Source of the DNA: Hymenolepis diminuta
Taxonomy: Eukaryota; Platyhelminthes; Cestoda; Cyclophyllidea; Hymenolepididae
Reading direction: 5' to 3'
Assembly: GCA_900708905.1 (NCBI GenBank)
Contig: CAADRB010000033.1
Coordinates: forward strand, 1,171,179-1,235,178
Length of the DNA stretch: 64,000 nucleotides
Shown here: positions 26,201-37,900 of the stretch, piece after piece
How positions within the stretch are numbered: the stretch's first letter is position 1
Layout of the letters: the number at the start of each line of letters is the position of its first letter
The notes under the pieces: generated by a model
What the model was told of the DNA's origin: nothing
Seen by the model: the letters and a program-made list of their open reading frames with translations, nothing else
Databases searched by the model: none
Translations under genes and position numbers: made by a program

Positions 26201-27975
26201 CGTTAAGTTCCTACACCATATTCGATAAAAAGTCATGAGGACAGTATTAGACGAAGATAAATCAAAGCATTTCGTTATTTTCTAATTTTAACATGGATTT
26301 TAAATAAATATTTTTGAATATTGTAATAAATTGGAGAATAATTGATATATGTAGTTACTAACTCACGTCTATCTGTTGGATACAGATTTCAAGAAATGAT
26401 TTTTCATTCTTAACTTGAATCAGAGACTTGGTCCCATTAAAATTCATCGATGTTCCAAGATCGCCATTGAATTTGAGGATAACCAATCGCGACAGAGCCG
26501 AAGCGATATCCTTTTCATCTGGTATGGTTAAGTCTTCGTAGTTTTTAATCTTCAATAAAAAGATTAATGCTCATGTTAAGTTGAAAGTTAAAAAATCTAT
26601 GAAAAATGAAAGCAATTAAGAGCTTTAAACCCAGAATAGGGGAATTTTGCTAAGCCATTTCCTCAGCCAAGTGATAGGAGGCCGAAGGATTTTCACAAGT
26701 AGTCTTTAAGTCGTCCATCATATTCATTAATATGCAGAGGCATGTCGCTGCTGATAGCTTGACAGTTAAAGGAACAAAAAGTATCATCGGTCTGGCAGTG
26801 TTTTGACCTTCAATATCAATAATATGAATACTCATTGTGCCTTCGAGTAATTGCTTTTCTGTCTTATCTCTCTCTTAGGTCAGGAGGTCAGGTGACACCT
26901 AGTATACACCTGCAAAAACTAGATCTCTTATCATTACGGCCGTGTAGAAAAGCCTTGATTTAAAAAAAATAGAATAGAAGGGAGCCAGTTAAAGAGGACT
27001 TAAGGACTATTGAAGGGACTGAGGTGATATGCTTCAGGGACCAAACTGGGAGAATCGATTTTGAGTTTCTATATTTAACTGGATATCGAATCATGGAATA
27101 CATAAACTGATTATCAGTTGGCACTGAGATCAAAACACACGAAATATTTTGCTTCTTTGTGCCACAAGTAAGGATAAATTAACTCTTTAGTACAGACTCC
27201 CGCATTGAAAAGACATAGGCCATTTTAACTTCCTATAAGATTTGCCATCTAATATATTTGTAAACAATAAAAAGAATACTCGACGGAGCTGTAAATTTGG
27301 CTTTACAGGATAGCATGCTCGAAGCTGATTTGAAAACTTGGTCACGACTTAGTAGTGTAAAAGGACGCTGAAGGCCTCTGGATGAGCAATCCACACCCTG
27401 TTTGATCTCAGTATGCGGATATCTGTTGGTCCGGATGTCTCTCATCCGTCCAGACGGTGTATTCATTCTCAAACAATAATTATATTACTTCTATAAATGG
27501 TTTTGTCAAAGGCAGCAATACATATTTAAATAGCCATACTTCTCTCTTCTCTTCCTCTTCGGGACCGAGTTAGCTGTAGCCTAGCAATACCTACTGGCAC
27601 CGAGATAATAGCGGCAGAAACTAGACAACCCAGCATTACAAGAGCGCCGAAACCAGCTTTCTTTACACACAAAAACAATATATAATAAGTATTAACATTC
27701 TGAGGTACTTATTCCTATTTAATGTTACCACTTGAAAAAAATGAATCTCTGGAAAAATACAAATTTATTAATCTTACACGTTGTTCACCTGGATGCTGAA
27801 CTTGATCCCAATTGATAGGTTCCTTGGTATTCAACGTGAGGAAACGATTGTAGAGTGACAAGAAGGCTTTTTCATCTATGTTAATACTGGAGCGCTGACG
27901 GAGCATCCTTACTAGGAATTCTTGAATTTTAAACTGATTTCGAACCCATTGATCATCGACTTGATTATTATTCAT
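23137..27975 (-). CDS. UTP-glucose-1-phosphate uridylyltransferase-like protein, divergent active site
   Basis: Eight exons: 27975-27778, 26549-26367, 26210-26077, 25934-25726, 25269-25121, 25052-24830, 23600-23332, 23256-23137. They give 1485 nt and 494 aa, the usual family length. Known: UGPase makes UDP-glucose from UTP and glucose-1-phosphate in the cytosol for glycogen and glycoconjugates. Seen: complete alpha/beta fold signatures (LVLMNSF, SNVDNLGAT, FKIFNTNSMWI, VIQLE, STSDLL, LTLSGDIYFG) and the C-terminal left-handed beta-helix. Unusual: the nucleotide loop reads NGDLGTSMNF where NGGLGTxMGC is expected (D96, N102). PGHGD is PGDGD (D203). The lysine of PVK(T/S)TSDL is R378. K107 of the loop is kept. 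It may be a weak enzyme or a pseudoenzyme paralogue. No symbol is assigned because orthology to UGP2 is uncertain. Confidence 0.93.
23332..23600 (-). CDS. UGPase exon 7: catalytic Lys motif and start of beta-helix
   Basis: Encodes VPRNRFLSVRSTSDLL to LTLSGDIYFGSNVVLK. The motif usually reads PVK(T/S)TSDL, and here P is Ser and K is Arg (R378). The acceptor is TTTTTATAG and the donor GTGAGC. Confidence 0.9.
23601..24829 (-). other. UGPase intron 6 (1.2 kb)
   Basis: The only long intron in the 3' half of this gene. AT-rich, with no exon or repeat recognised. Confidence 0.7.
25726..25934 (-). CDS. UGPase exon 4: sugar-nucleotide binding centre, ends at a GC donor
   Basis: Encodes FPRLSEETG to NVDNLGATPDP. 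The PGHGD histidine is Asp here. The downstream reading frame requires the donor G|GCAAGT, a GC-AG intron. The nearby GT (CAA|GTGATC) would shift exon 5 out of frame. Confidence 0.88.
26367..26549 (-). CDS. UGPase exon 2: nucleotide-binding loop
   Basis: Sixty-one codons in phase 0. It holds LVILKFNGDLGTSMNF and NGTKSLI. Compared with the family signature, the second Gly of NGG is Asp, the Gly after Met is Asn, and GPKS is GTKS. The loop lysine is kept. Confidence 0.9.
26550..27777 (-). other. UGPase intron 1 (1.2 kb)
   Basis: Longest 5' intron of the gene. It contains a diverged copy of repeat family B at about 26690-26910. Confidence 0.7.
26690..26910 (+). repeat. Dispersed repeat family B, diverged copy
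   Basis: Matches the pair at 61-62 kb in order: GATAGCTTGACAGTT (GACAGCTTGATAGTT there), a TCGGTCTGGCAGTG / CCGACGGTGGT block, CAATATCAA...ATATG, and an ending ...GTCAGGTGACACCTAGT like ...GACATCTAGT. It is clearly older than the 61 kb pair. Confidence 0.5.
27778..27975 (-). CDS. UGPase exon 1
   Basis: ATG at 27973-27975 opens 66 codons: MNNNQVDDQWVRNQF to INWDQVQHPGEQR. Only six bases upstream of the ATG is a strong acceptor (CTTTTCCCAG). A non-coding 5' exon or a spliced-leader trans-splice site is therefore likely. The donor GTAAGA is in phase 0. A second possible donor (GTGAAC) 15 nt earlier would also be in phase 1 but breaks the frame. Confidence 0.85.
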
Positions 27976-30900
27976 GAGAGACTGGGAAAAGAAATTTGTG
28001 CTTCCGTTAAAGCTATTTTTTCAGCTATTTCTTGATAAATTTAATCACATGATATTCACGTGGAAACTCTTGATTTAAAATATTCCCCTTCATTAGTAGA
28101 CGTGTTTTTTTCTTAATAAAATAAACTAACCATCATTATATTTGTATACATTTTTTTGCAACCTTGGATGAATATCGCTCATCGAGTTCTGCTAATTAAA
28201 ATTCATTCATTTAATAAGCACTGAATATCGTGGACTATAATTTGCTCAGTAATTCAGATAATTGATCGAAAATTGAATTTTAGGACGTAAACTGTTATAA
28301 TAAGTAGATATTGTTTACTCTGATTCCAAAGCATCATTTGAAGTAGGACTCTTTTATACCTCGGTTTTACTCTCAACATCCTTTCGAATTCCTGCCCCTT
28401 TGTACTGACGTTGATTTCCCATAGCACAAAATTGTAACTGGTTGCCTTACATATGTTATTAGAAATATATGCGTGTATATTTGGCAGAAATGAATAATTG
28501 CTTTCCACTGCTGCTAGAAACGGTAAATATCAATTAACGATTATCGATTCGGAATGATAAGAAGCCAACGAACTTCAATAGAAGCATCCCACACAGGTGT
28601 ATACAGGGTATACACCTATACAGTAGCCATTTCTCTGTAATATCGGTAACACATGTCGACGATTGACAATTAAATTAGCAGTAATTCCATGTATAGGTAT
28701 TTATATATGCGACTGAGATATTTCCTTTAAATCTAATGATCTTAAAGGCTAACATGAGGCAACAATCTTTCCCAAGTAAAAAGGACGAGAGTTGAGGTAG
28801 TAAAAGATAGCAGAGAAAGAAAGGAGGTTGGGTTACACGTCTGAACTGCGTAAATAGCAGTGGAATAGCGTGTAAAAGCTAAAAATTTGCCCTGATAATG
28901 GTTTTCTCCTTTGTGAGTTACCCTGTGGCAGTTTAGACTGAACAGTCATTTGAGTCATCGTGTGGCGGCTGCAACATGTTGGACGTTGAGCTAATAAATG
29001 CTCTTAGATATATTCAATACTTTTACCGTTAAATTATAGTAGCCTTTCTGATTAAATGACATTAACCGAGATGCTAACAGCCTTAAGCTATTAACCGAAA
29101 GCTTGGGGTGCTTAGAACGCCCCCTTCTTTACAACTAGTTAAGCTGTTTAACTACTACTAATCAGGAGGTAGATTAAACACATCTATTTGGTAGGCGCAA
29201 CAACTAACGATGATTGTCTGAAAGGACGAGGAAAGTCTGGGAAATATTGAAAGGTTGAATAAAGTTAGAATCAACAAATATTTTGAAGTTAATTTTTGTT
29301 AAAGTCAATATTATGCGAGTGAAAAAGTTTTTCTTACTTTAGACTGATAAAGAAAATAAGATTACACCCCAAAGTATTATTGGTCTCGAGCCAGAAGATT
29401 TTAGTGGTTGGTCATGCCACTTAGATCCGTTTGGTATCTCTTCACAGAAAAAAGGAAGTAGATGAGACTAGCAGCATTGTTTTTGAATTGCATTGCTGTT
29501 TATGAATGACTTAAAATGACGCGGATTTAGAGAAAAATATTTGAAAGCCAGACGTTCTATTCTTAAACTACTTATTTAGAGATAGAAGCGGATGAGTATG
29601 AGTCAGATTTAGAAATCCACGCTCATTACACTTCTGCTGATGAGTTTTAATCCGTTCTCTCACACACCCAATTTTCAATGATATGTCATAATATTGTACC
29701 GGGTTTGCATTTCGATTTATGCCGCTTTTTTTCCTTCTTTACTTCATTCGGCTTATGACTTTTCCCAGAACCCTAAAGTCATCTATGTGTTTTTCTCTAC
29801 TAACTCGTGCTTTATTATTGTGCAAGACAAAAGGAAAAATCCTTTACCAGTTTTAATCATCCAATAGCTCGTAACTAGGCAAAAATGGCAACATTGTTCA
29901 ATAGGACAAGAAATGGGGAGTCGAGCTGGAGGATACTAAAGATCTTAGGAGTATAGAATGAAGTTGGATATCAAAAGTTTTATAATAAATTCAAAATACA
30001 CTGGATTTTTCATCTTCTCATAAGGATTTTAGTTAACTTTTTAACATTCTGATGTCCCGAAACTTAATTTTCGTCATTTGAACCCTGGATTTCTGAGTGA
30101 ATTCACCCCAGCGATTTTCAGAGCCTGTTAAGCAGTTAATTAAACAGAATGATCGGTAATGCCACTTTGATTCATCTTTTTTCTCATAGCCATTGGAAGA
30201 TAGAAGAAAATAGCAAAGACATTTTAAACTTAGCAGAGATGACTAGATTTAGCTCAAAGCTGGCTCTAATTATAAATAAGGTCGATTTGCTTTTTATTAA
30301 TATTACTCAAAGTAATAAAATGTGCAAATTTTTATTATGAGAATCGACTAAAATCGATTAACAGAAAGTTCAAAAGATGATAACTCAAAAAGATGTGAGA
30401 GCAACATCATCGTACCAGAGTGTCTTACTTCATTTGATTTTTAGATTCGGATTGCATAATACTTTATAGGTGGAGATTTCGCATTCCAAAATTCGGCTTT
30501 CATGATTCGTCCCCTGCATTGCAGCAAATGCTTATCCAATATGTTCAGTGCCTTTTTAACAGTTCTTTAATCATGATAGTCGCTCGTGCCACCTCAAATC
30601 ATTTTTCCTTCCAATGATTTAGAAGTCAAATGATCTTACATGCTTTCCTTGTTGAATTTTGCTCGGCTTTTTGTACATATTTTGACTTTCCCAGTTAATA
30701 GATAATAACCTCACTGATCTCTCATATTATAATTAGTTTCCCACTACTTCTCTCAACATTCCGTCTTGTGGTATTTAAATTATTGAAGCAAGGAAGAACC
30801 ATAGCTTGCAATTTTTCTACCGTACGTTAGAGAATACCAAGCTGTAATTCTCTCTCCCTCATCAATTTCTGAGCAACTATAGCCATGGCCCAACCTTAAA

Positions 30901-31923
30901 ATTATTTTGATCATTAAATTTTTCTCAAATTAAAAATTTCCCCCTTCCTCACTGCTAATTATCCCTAGAACCTAATTACTTCCTAAGGCTGTTGTCAGGT
31001 CCACAGTGACACTTGGACGGCCTAATCCCAACTGTGACGTCAAGCAAAACCATTGTGTGTCCTCAAGTGATTTATTTTAAATATTATGATTAAACCGCTT
31101 TAGTAGCCCTTGACTGAGCGTCACTAGGTCTCTATTTCCTTCGATTAGCAGTGTTCGGAACCACTGTATCGGCTTTTTTCTTCTCCTCAATGCACTATAA
31201 AACCCCCCTGTGTAAATAAACACATGTTCGTTGCATTACCCTCATACATACAATCACCGATCTCTCCTTCTTCTGGTCTCCAGTCTTCTACCAATAAACC
31301 TGTCTTCTCTCTCTATCATGTTGTCATAGTGAAGACTAGTAGAAGGTAGAAGACATAGCCTGCAGAATAGCTAGGAAAAATCCGGTACCTTAGCAGCTGG
31401 TATACCTTCTAAAACTTCAGAGAACGTCCAGCAATGTTGAAAGGCAGTCTAGATTATACCGGGGACTATTTATCACAATATTGGTAGTGTCATAGCTTTG
31501 TATTACTATATTTCATAATTAAGACGTATTCCTTCTATTGCGTGCTAACTACCTTCAATAAGAACACTTGGTAAATAGGTATTCTTGAGCCTAATAAGAA
31601 TAAAAATGAAGAACTCGGTCTAATTAACTCACTTTCACATTCATGGATAACTGCTCAGAATCACTCGTTACAGACTGAGACTAGGTTTGAGAAGCTTGAC
31701 TACTCAACCCCCCCCCAAAGACCCAGAAAAGGACAAATCATTTCGTATTTACAGAAGAGTGAGAAAGTTTTTAGAGAGATAAATGTGCAACTATTATTTA
31801 GGCTATATCTTCACAATGACGACAGAATGGAGAAGAGAGAAGACTATAATGAGCAGAGTTGAGAGATGACCAGAAACTATGAAATGCGGGAAATAGACCA
31901 TACGAATTTTCACAATACATATG
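27976..31923. other. Intergenic region upstream of UGPase
   Basis: Holds the expected UGPase promoter or leader exon (not recognised) and the family C repeat between about 30400 and 31320. The rest is AT-rich with no supported gene. Confidence 0.6.
30400..31320 (+). repeat. Dispersed repeat family C, longest copy, LTR-like 3' part
   Basis: The 5' part (30400-30660) resembles 16330-16680. The 3' part (30880-31250) resembles 54430-54760: shared AATTAAAAATTTC, CTAATTATCCCT, AGTGATTTATTT, GATTAAACC, GGGCGTC-like and ATAAA...CCCCTGT. The 3' part has a TATA-like CTATAAAAC and AATAAAC a short distance apart, and a TGTCAGG...TATCA boundary (30993-31318). Together these suggest a decayed LTR or TRIM-like element. 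No coding region is seen. Confidence 0.55.
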
Positions 31924-32969
31924 CAGGGTGTGTAAGGCATCTGAGGACTCTTTAGGAACTTTTAGAAAAACAGAAAACGAAATTGTTAATGATTGATACT
32001 TACAATTTCCTGTAATAAAACAAGTAAACAGAATATTAAACTAGGCTTTATTCTACGTATCCTCCTTCGGCTTCTGTCACCAACTCCCTTCGAGTTCGAA
32101 AGTGACTACAAGTTTTGATCAGGTCAGTTGTTCTTTATCGGTGTCCTCCATTTCTCGGGCTATTGCTTTCATCAGAGAGGAGGATTTGGTGGTATGGGGA
32201 TGCCTGTCAGTCTCCTTTTCAATAACACTCCACCCGGCACACACATACTAACCCAAAAGATTAAGGTCTGGTAAGTTAGAAGACCATAAGTTTGGTATGA
32301 CATGACCATGAAAATTCTCGGTCATCCAATCCTGGTTTTTCAGAGCTTCATGGGATGGAGCCGAATCTTGTTGGAAGACATAGTGGGGTCCTCCTTCATT
32401 GACTACGCTGTCTGCCCAAGGCATATTAACAACAAGGTTTGAAGAATCTCTACATAGGTATCTGCATCTGTATTGACTCCAGGACTCTGTGGAAAAATTG
32501 AGGAGTCAATTGAAGAACTTTCACTGCCCTTCACGACACCGAAAACCATGACTGCTGTAGGAGACAGTTGGAATTTCAGTGGGACCTGCCCACACATACC
32601 CAGTTATCATTTCTTGAATGAACTTTTTAATCTCGGTGGAAGTTTTCCGGTAGGAGAAAAACCAAAAACACTCCCGTTCTTTTGGGTGATCCAAATTGTT
32701 TAAGAGTCATTTTGCACGCATTAAATGATTCTTCTCCATTGCTTTCACTCAACAGTTACTTTCTATCTTTGCAAAGGAAAGCTGTGGCAATTTTCAGAAA
32801 TCTCGCAATTTCTAAATTGATTCATTGACACTATTACTGCGTGTCTTCTCATTTCATTAGTTATAGTTGTATCTAACATGAGGTCTTCTTATATGAAAAG
32901 CACATTGATTATTATCGGGTTAGTTTAAATTAAAAAAATATAAGTGTCCTCAGATGCCGTGCACACGAA
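31924..32969 (-). mobile_element. Decayed mariner-family transposon with terminal inverted repeats
   Basis: About 1.05 kb flanked by imperfect inverted repeats of about 27 bp with an identical core GGCATCTGAGGAC (31936-31948, and inverted at 32946-32958). The minus strand between them encodes fragments of a Tc1/mariner transposase: the catalytic-region peptides VFQQDSAPSH and WSSNLPDLNLLG, then VIEKETDRHPH and the terminal VTEAEGGY. A perfect flanking TA duplication is not certain. The element is shorter than the usual 1.3 kb, so internal deletion is likely. Confidence 0.85.
32056..32900 (-). pseudogene. Broken mariner transposase
   Basis: Transposase similarity is spread over several frames. 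A segment KFQLSPTAVMVFGVV...PGVNTDADTYVEIL (32410-32600) shifts frame into WADSVV...QQDSAPSH (32280-32420). A stop follows NLLG, and further stops lie in the N-terminal part. The second catalytic aspartate region (SPDLNPLD in active relatives) is present but altered to LPDLNLLG. No intact open frame remains, so it cannot encode an active enzyme. Confidence 0.85.
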
Positions 32970-34140
32970 TATATACATATATAGCATTCGATTGTTTTAC
33001 TGCTTCTAGGTTGCCCTAAGTATTAAGCTGCTAACCGTGAAACCTGGAACAGTTACTCATTCAACCATCCCACGATGCTAAATTGTATTCTCTATTTTAT
33101 CTCAAAGTCAGAAGGTTGGGAAGTGTCTGAATAATAAAAATGCAAAATGGGTTGTGTTTTGGGGAGTCTGTTTCTCATAGTTTTAGCCCGTAATCAGTGA
33201 GGAGTTTCTTGGACATACTTTGCGTCCAAGATTGAAGACTGAGTAAACCATTCTTTTCAAATTGAGAGAGGTCGAAATATGATGAGTGACACATCAAGTT
33301 TGATGAGCGGTGGCAACCACAAGTTCCGGTTGAAGAGTCATCGCAATTGCTTTAGGGTCAACGAGTTCCCAACCCAATGGAAAGGTCTCAAGACTACACT
33401 TGCCTGGAGGACAGAGACTTCTCCGGTGTCACATAGATGGTATGATCAGCCCAATTATAAATATACCACTCGAGGTCGTGTAATAGTCCAGCGTGGGAAT
33501 TAGAGTACATATCAGGCGATTAAGATTTACCAGTTCTGCCGATGACGTGTAATTACATACCTTTGTTGATAGCCGTGTGATGGAGTAACTGATCCGTGCA
33601 CCAGTGAAATTTAACCCATGACCTCTGAATTCAGAGACTAGTACGTTAACTACTGATTTACTAAAACAACAGGAATGGTCTCTAATCAGCTGGACTTTCA
33701 TATATTTATTGTATCATTACAAATCAATATACACACGACCCTTTTCCAGGTAATCACAAACAGCATGGATATGTTAAAGTAACTTTGTATAATCTCGCAT
33801 CTTATTAAATGTTATTTAATTTTGAATCTCACTCCAGCTGAAAATTAATTTGCTAATAGTGAAATGCCTTTGTGTGGCTGCTAATTAAAGATTATTATAA
33901 GTATTTGAATGTTTATTCATTTTCTGGTCCTCTTTCAGAATAAGAGAAAGTTACTTATATTACGTTTAATAATATGGATTTTAGTAGTTTGGTCGATTTC
34001 AATCGTTAATCCCTTCAATTTCTGATTTTATTTGTTTCAGTGTTTTAGAGATGAATAAAATTATGAAAAAATAAGTGATTCCACGTTTCTGCAAAAATTA
34101 GCAGGTGAATTTCAATGTGCATTAAAAATCTCTTTGTTTA
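32970..34140. other. Intergenic region between mariner and SMYD4-like gene
   Basis: Contains the SINE-like element described separately. Nothing else is supported. Confidence 0.6.
33270..33670 (-). repeat. tRNA-derived SINE
   Basis: Reading the minus strand from 33668, an A-box-like TAGTTAACGTACTAG, the palindromic anticodon-arm relic CTCTGAATTCAGAG and a B-box-like GGGTTAAATTTC follow in tRNA order and spacing. They end with CACTGGTGCACGG. A non-tRNA body follows for about 300 bp. The B box has lost the canonical TTCGA, so the promoter is decayed. The 74-codon plus-strand frame here is incidental. Confidence 0.6.
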
Positions 34141-34905
34141 TTATTTGCGCCATGGTTCAAAAACTGGACTACCATATATCAAATTTAATAAAACTTCGTG
34201 CATAACTTGTGCATCTATAAGCGTTGGTGAAGGCAACTGCATAATTGACTCGGCCTTCTTAATGCATTCTCTGGCTCGTAGTAAGTCTTTTAGAGTCCAC
34301 TTATTCTTCTTTAGTACTCTCTCCAACCTTGGAATTTCTTCATCTCTCAGTAAGTTGAAGATTTCCTTGCCCAGTTTGGATTTACAATCTGGACAATATT
34401 CATTATTCTCAGCGAAAACGCAGGAACAATCCGGACATTTGATCCTCTCTAGTTGGAGTATTTTTTCATCCCAGTTATTACTGCAGGCATCACATTTACA
34501 GTCAAAAAAGTAGCCATTCTTAAAGAAATCCTGTCGATACTGACGAGTGTTGTTGAGTATTGAAGGCCCATAGCTAATGGAAATTTCACTTCCGGCTGAA
34601 ATTGACTGCAAGGCATAAACAATGAGGGTGCCTTTGTCAGCGCAAGTAACCCCTGCCAAAGGAGCACAGGAATGATTAATTAGGGAGATAGTTGGGTAAG
34701 TACAACAGCCAAAGGATCTTCGTTCAACTGTCGTGGGAATGAAGAGCTCGCCAAACTCGAATGAATTTACACCAACCAGCTGAATGTGGAAGAGCATGCA
34801 AGCAGCAAGCCAACTTGCTGGAATTCGCTCCACACGGTTTGAAGGCGATGGGTCACTGAAGAAAAGATCAGTTTCATCAAACCACATCATTGGATAACCC
34901 CCAAG
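34141..34905 (-). CDS. SMYD4-like last exon: SET and post-SET
   Basis: One 765-nt exon opened by AATTTCAG|CTTGGGGG. It holds the catalytic SET core (YPTISLINHSCAP, GSEISISYG), post-SET CKCDAC, a zinc-ribbon-like CPDC...CPDC, then a helical tail ending EPWRK and TAA. An AATAAA (34137-34142) overlaps the stop codon. Confidence 0.92.
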   Translation of the reverse strand, partial: LGGYPMMWFDETDLFFSDPSPSNRVERIPASWLAACMLFHIQLVGVNSFEFGELFIPTTVERRSFGCCTYPTISLINHSCAPLAGVTCADKGTLIVYALQSISAGSEISISYGPSILNNTRQYRQDFFKNGYFFDCKCDACSNNWDEKILQLERIKCPDCSCVFAENNEYCPDCKSKLGKEIFNLLRDEEIPRLERVLKKNKWTLKDLLRARECIKKAESIMQLPSPTLIDAQVMHEVLLNLIYGSPVFEPWRK

Positions 34906-37900
34906 CTGAAATTTAAAGAAAATATCTGTTACGTCTTAGCAAGAAATGGTAAATTTGGACCTTCGCATAAAGGGCCAGAGTTAATTTTCCCTCTTAAAAA
35001 TGTCAATTGTATATTTTCAGAGACTTTGTGATATACGCACTAAAGACAAATATTTTAAGTTTCTTATCTATTTATTTCGATGTCTATGCTTTCCATTTAG
35101 ACCCCTGTCGATGTGATAGAGTTATCTTACTTTTAGTTTTTGGGATTCAGTCTGTTCTGCCCACCCACCGTTTAAGCCTATTGTCTATAAAACAGCGCCT
35201 TCTTTGTAATCACATCATATTGTTAAGATTTAGTCCATCAAAGGCTTGCACTGGTGACTTTTAAATTGCTCTAATATGGCGATACTACGAGTACGCTCTC
35301 TGTCCATGGAAATTTCGTCCACCAAGGCTCTGTAGACCTAATATCAAGCTGACAATTTTAAACTCTACTAATATCTTATGGACAGTAAGATAAGGAAGTT
35401 GATTATTCATTCCCTCGCAATGAATCAAGTGAATCGGTTTCCTAACTGAAATATCCTCTTCTGCTTTATGACGGTTAAATCAGAAAATTGTTAGATAAAA
35501 ATAAATCTGTGGCCTTTTCTAGAGTCCTTTAAGTAGTTCTAGTTGCGCCCACTCGATATGTCCTAGTCACACACTCGACCTACACAGAATAAAATCGCCT
35601 TTGTAATTCAGTCCACCACTGGCTCGAGCTAACGTTAGGTGATGAAAACGGACTTCTTTTCACGTTAAGTAGCAAAAAAACATCTCTAATTTGCAGATAT
35701 ACGGTTCCCTTAATCTACAGTTTACTTATCGGAGTTGATGAATTTAGGACAGACGTAGATAGTACTCAGTATCCATGCCCAAGATAATAGCTTTCATCGC
35801 CAATCAGACTGAAGGTTTAACCGTGAGGACTGGTCCGTGTTTCCAGTTATTTACAGGCTTTTATATCCATTTCATAATTATGCATAGCTTCCTCACCCCC
35901 GGTCCCTTCAATCATTAATTATCTATCTCATCTTTCATCTTGTAAATATCACTACAGGTGACTTGGCGATCGTATATGATAGAAGAACAAGTTCACGGGA
36001 TATGACATATCATTTCATTGTGTGTCATTTATCATATATATCACGTCCGTCTACATTTTGAATTGGAAAAAATGTGGCACTATGCTTCCTAGTGAACATT
36101 CTCTGAAGATAACGAGTATTAGTGAGCACTATTCGTACCTTTAAAAGACACCTTTCACAACTCATGGTTTTGGCTTCAAATTTGTTTCCAGCTTCTGAAC
36201 TCTTTGCACTTATAGGCAAACGAAATTTCGGTCAGAGGGTTGTTTTATGAACTTACATGCAAACAATAAGTAAGAAAGACAGCTGCGACTGTTTGTTGCC
36301 AAAGTTCTTCAGAGTTGCGGCTGTCAGAGCAAGTAGACAACCAGGCGATCGAAGAGTAGTCAAAAGGATCATACACTTTTAGTGGCATTTCTCGCACTCT
36401 CTTTGAACCGACGAATGCTTGATGACCACTACCACCCTTTAAGTAAAATGTAGGCAGCATAAGTAACATTCTCAACGATAAAAGGCAACTCAGTGTGTTT
36501 ACCTTCTTACCTCATATTGACCCGTGGAACAAATGTAGTCTAAAAGACATTCTGGAGGCACTTTGGCAAGGCAACAGAAAGCGGCGTGAATAGATTCTAT
36601 TTCTCCTTGCCAATTATTGCTTTGATTTAAGCACACGTATGGCATAAGTCCTTGACAGTCGAAGAAATGCCAATTGCCTTCTTCTACTTTATCTCTTTTT
36701 TTCTTTGCGCTCTCGACGCATTCTATGCTGCAAAAGCCAGCCTTAAATGAAAATTTTGTTGGTAGTAAAATTTAAAAGATGATCGTCAGTTTAAATTCTA
36801 CTCTTTACTCACGTGAGGACAGCCATCACAGGGTTTGAGGTTATGGCATCTTTTGAAACAGAAATAACAGTAATTTGTACGGGAAGTTGCAAGACTTATT
36901 GCAAATGGTTTCTCAACTATTAGAAAATCACCTGAAAGGCAAAAGAACATAACGAGCTATTCGTCTCACATGTTGTTTAATTCAAGCAGATGACAAAAAC
37001 CACCAGGTGATACGTCTTGGGTTAACTTCAAAGTCCAACCACCCGAAGGCCCAGCATTCTTTAGACGTACTAAACCAGTTGGTGATGAAATAAATTGGCA
37101 TTCATATTTGGAATCTTCTTTATTCATTTCACTATCCTCTTTATTTTCAGTTACTTTTGCTGCAAGTGGCTTGGGTCTAATGCACTTCCAAAGTCGCTTA
37201 GGTTTTTCCAAGAAGGCATTTCCCAATACATTCTTTTGATTACACCTCATTATCCCTCTTGTAGCTCTCTCTGCTTTTCCTGCATCAGAGTTCTTAATGA
37301 AAAAGTCTTTTGCAGACTCGAAATGCTGTTTAGCGAGAGCCACATTTTCCTTTACCAGAAAACTTTCCGCCAGAGCCAAGTGAACAAATCCAACTATATG
37401 TTCTGGGCATGGAAGCTAAAAGTGAAAAAAAAGTAATATTGGGTATTTTATAGTAACTTTGAGGTTAAATATGATTTAAATATTATTTAGCAGTGAACTG
37501 TTAACCATTCTGATATAAAGCCATTCCTTACCCAACTGTCCACTTTGGACGTGAATCTCCAACTTTTTTACTCATAAAACAGTAGTAGTTTGCTCCGTTT
37601 GCTCTTGTTTATTTTGTTCGCATTGGCCTTAGTTTAAATTAATTCTCTATTTAATCGTAATGGTAAAATGAGATTTCTGCACACTAAAAAATTGTGAGAA
37701 TTTTTATTCGTTTATGATCTCATATATGACATCTCACTTTTCCTTTGTTAGTATGAAGAGTATAATCACAATCGATGAAAATACATGACCAGATTATCAC
37801 ATTTCTGCTTCCCCCTTACCGTCTTGAGAAAATGCGTTCTTCGGCCGGTGCGTCAAATGGTCATTGGACGACTAGATAATCACCTTAAAACTTCATGTCA

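Noticed and set aside
36130..36219. Possible extra SMYD4-like exon (SSEAGNKFEAKTMSCERCLLK)
   Set aside because: Open and followed by a GTACGA donor, but exon 6 joins directly to the SET exon in the way the family requires, and its acceptor is poor.
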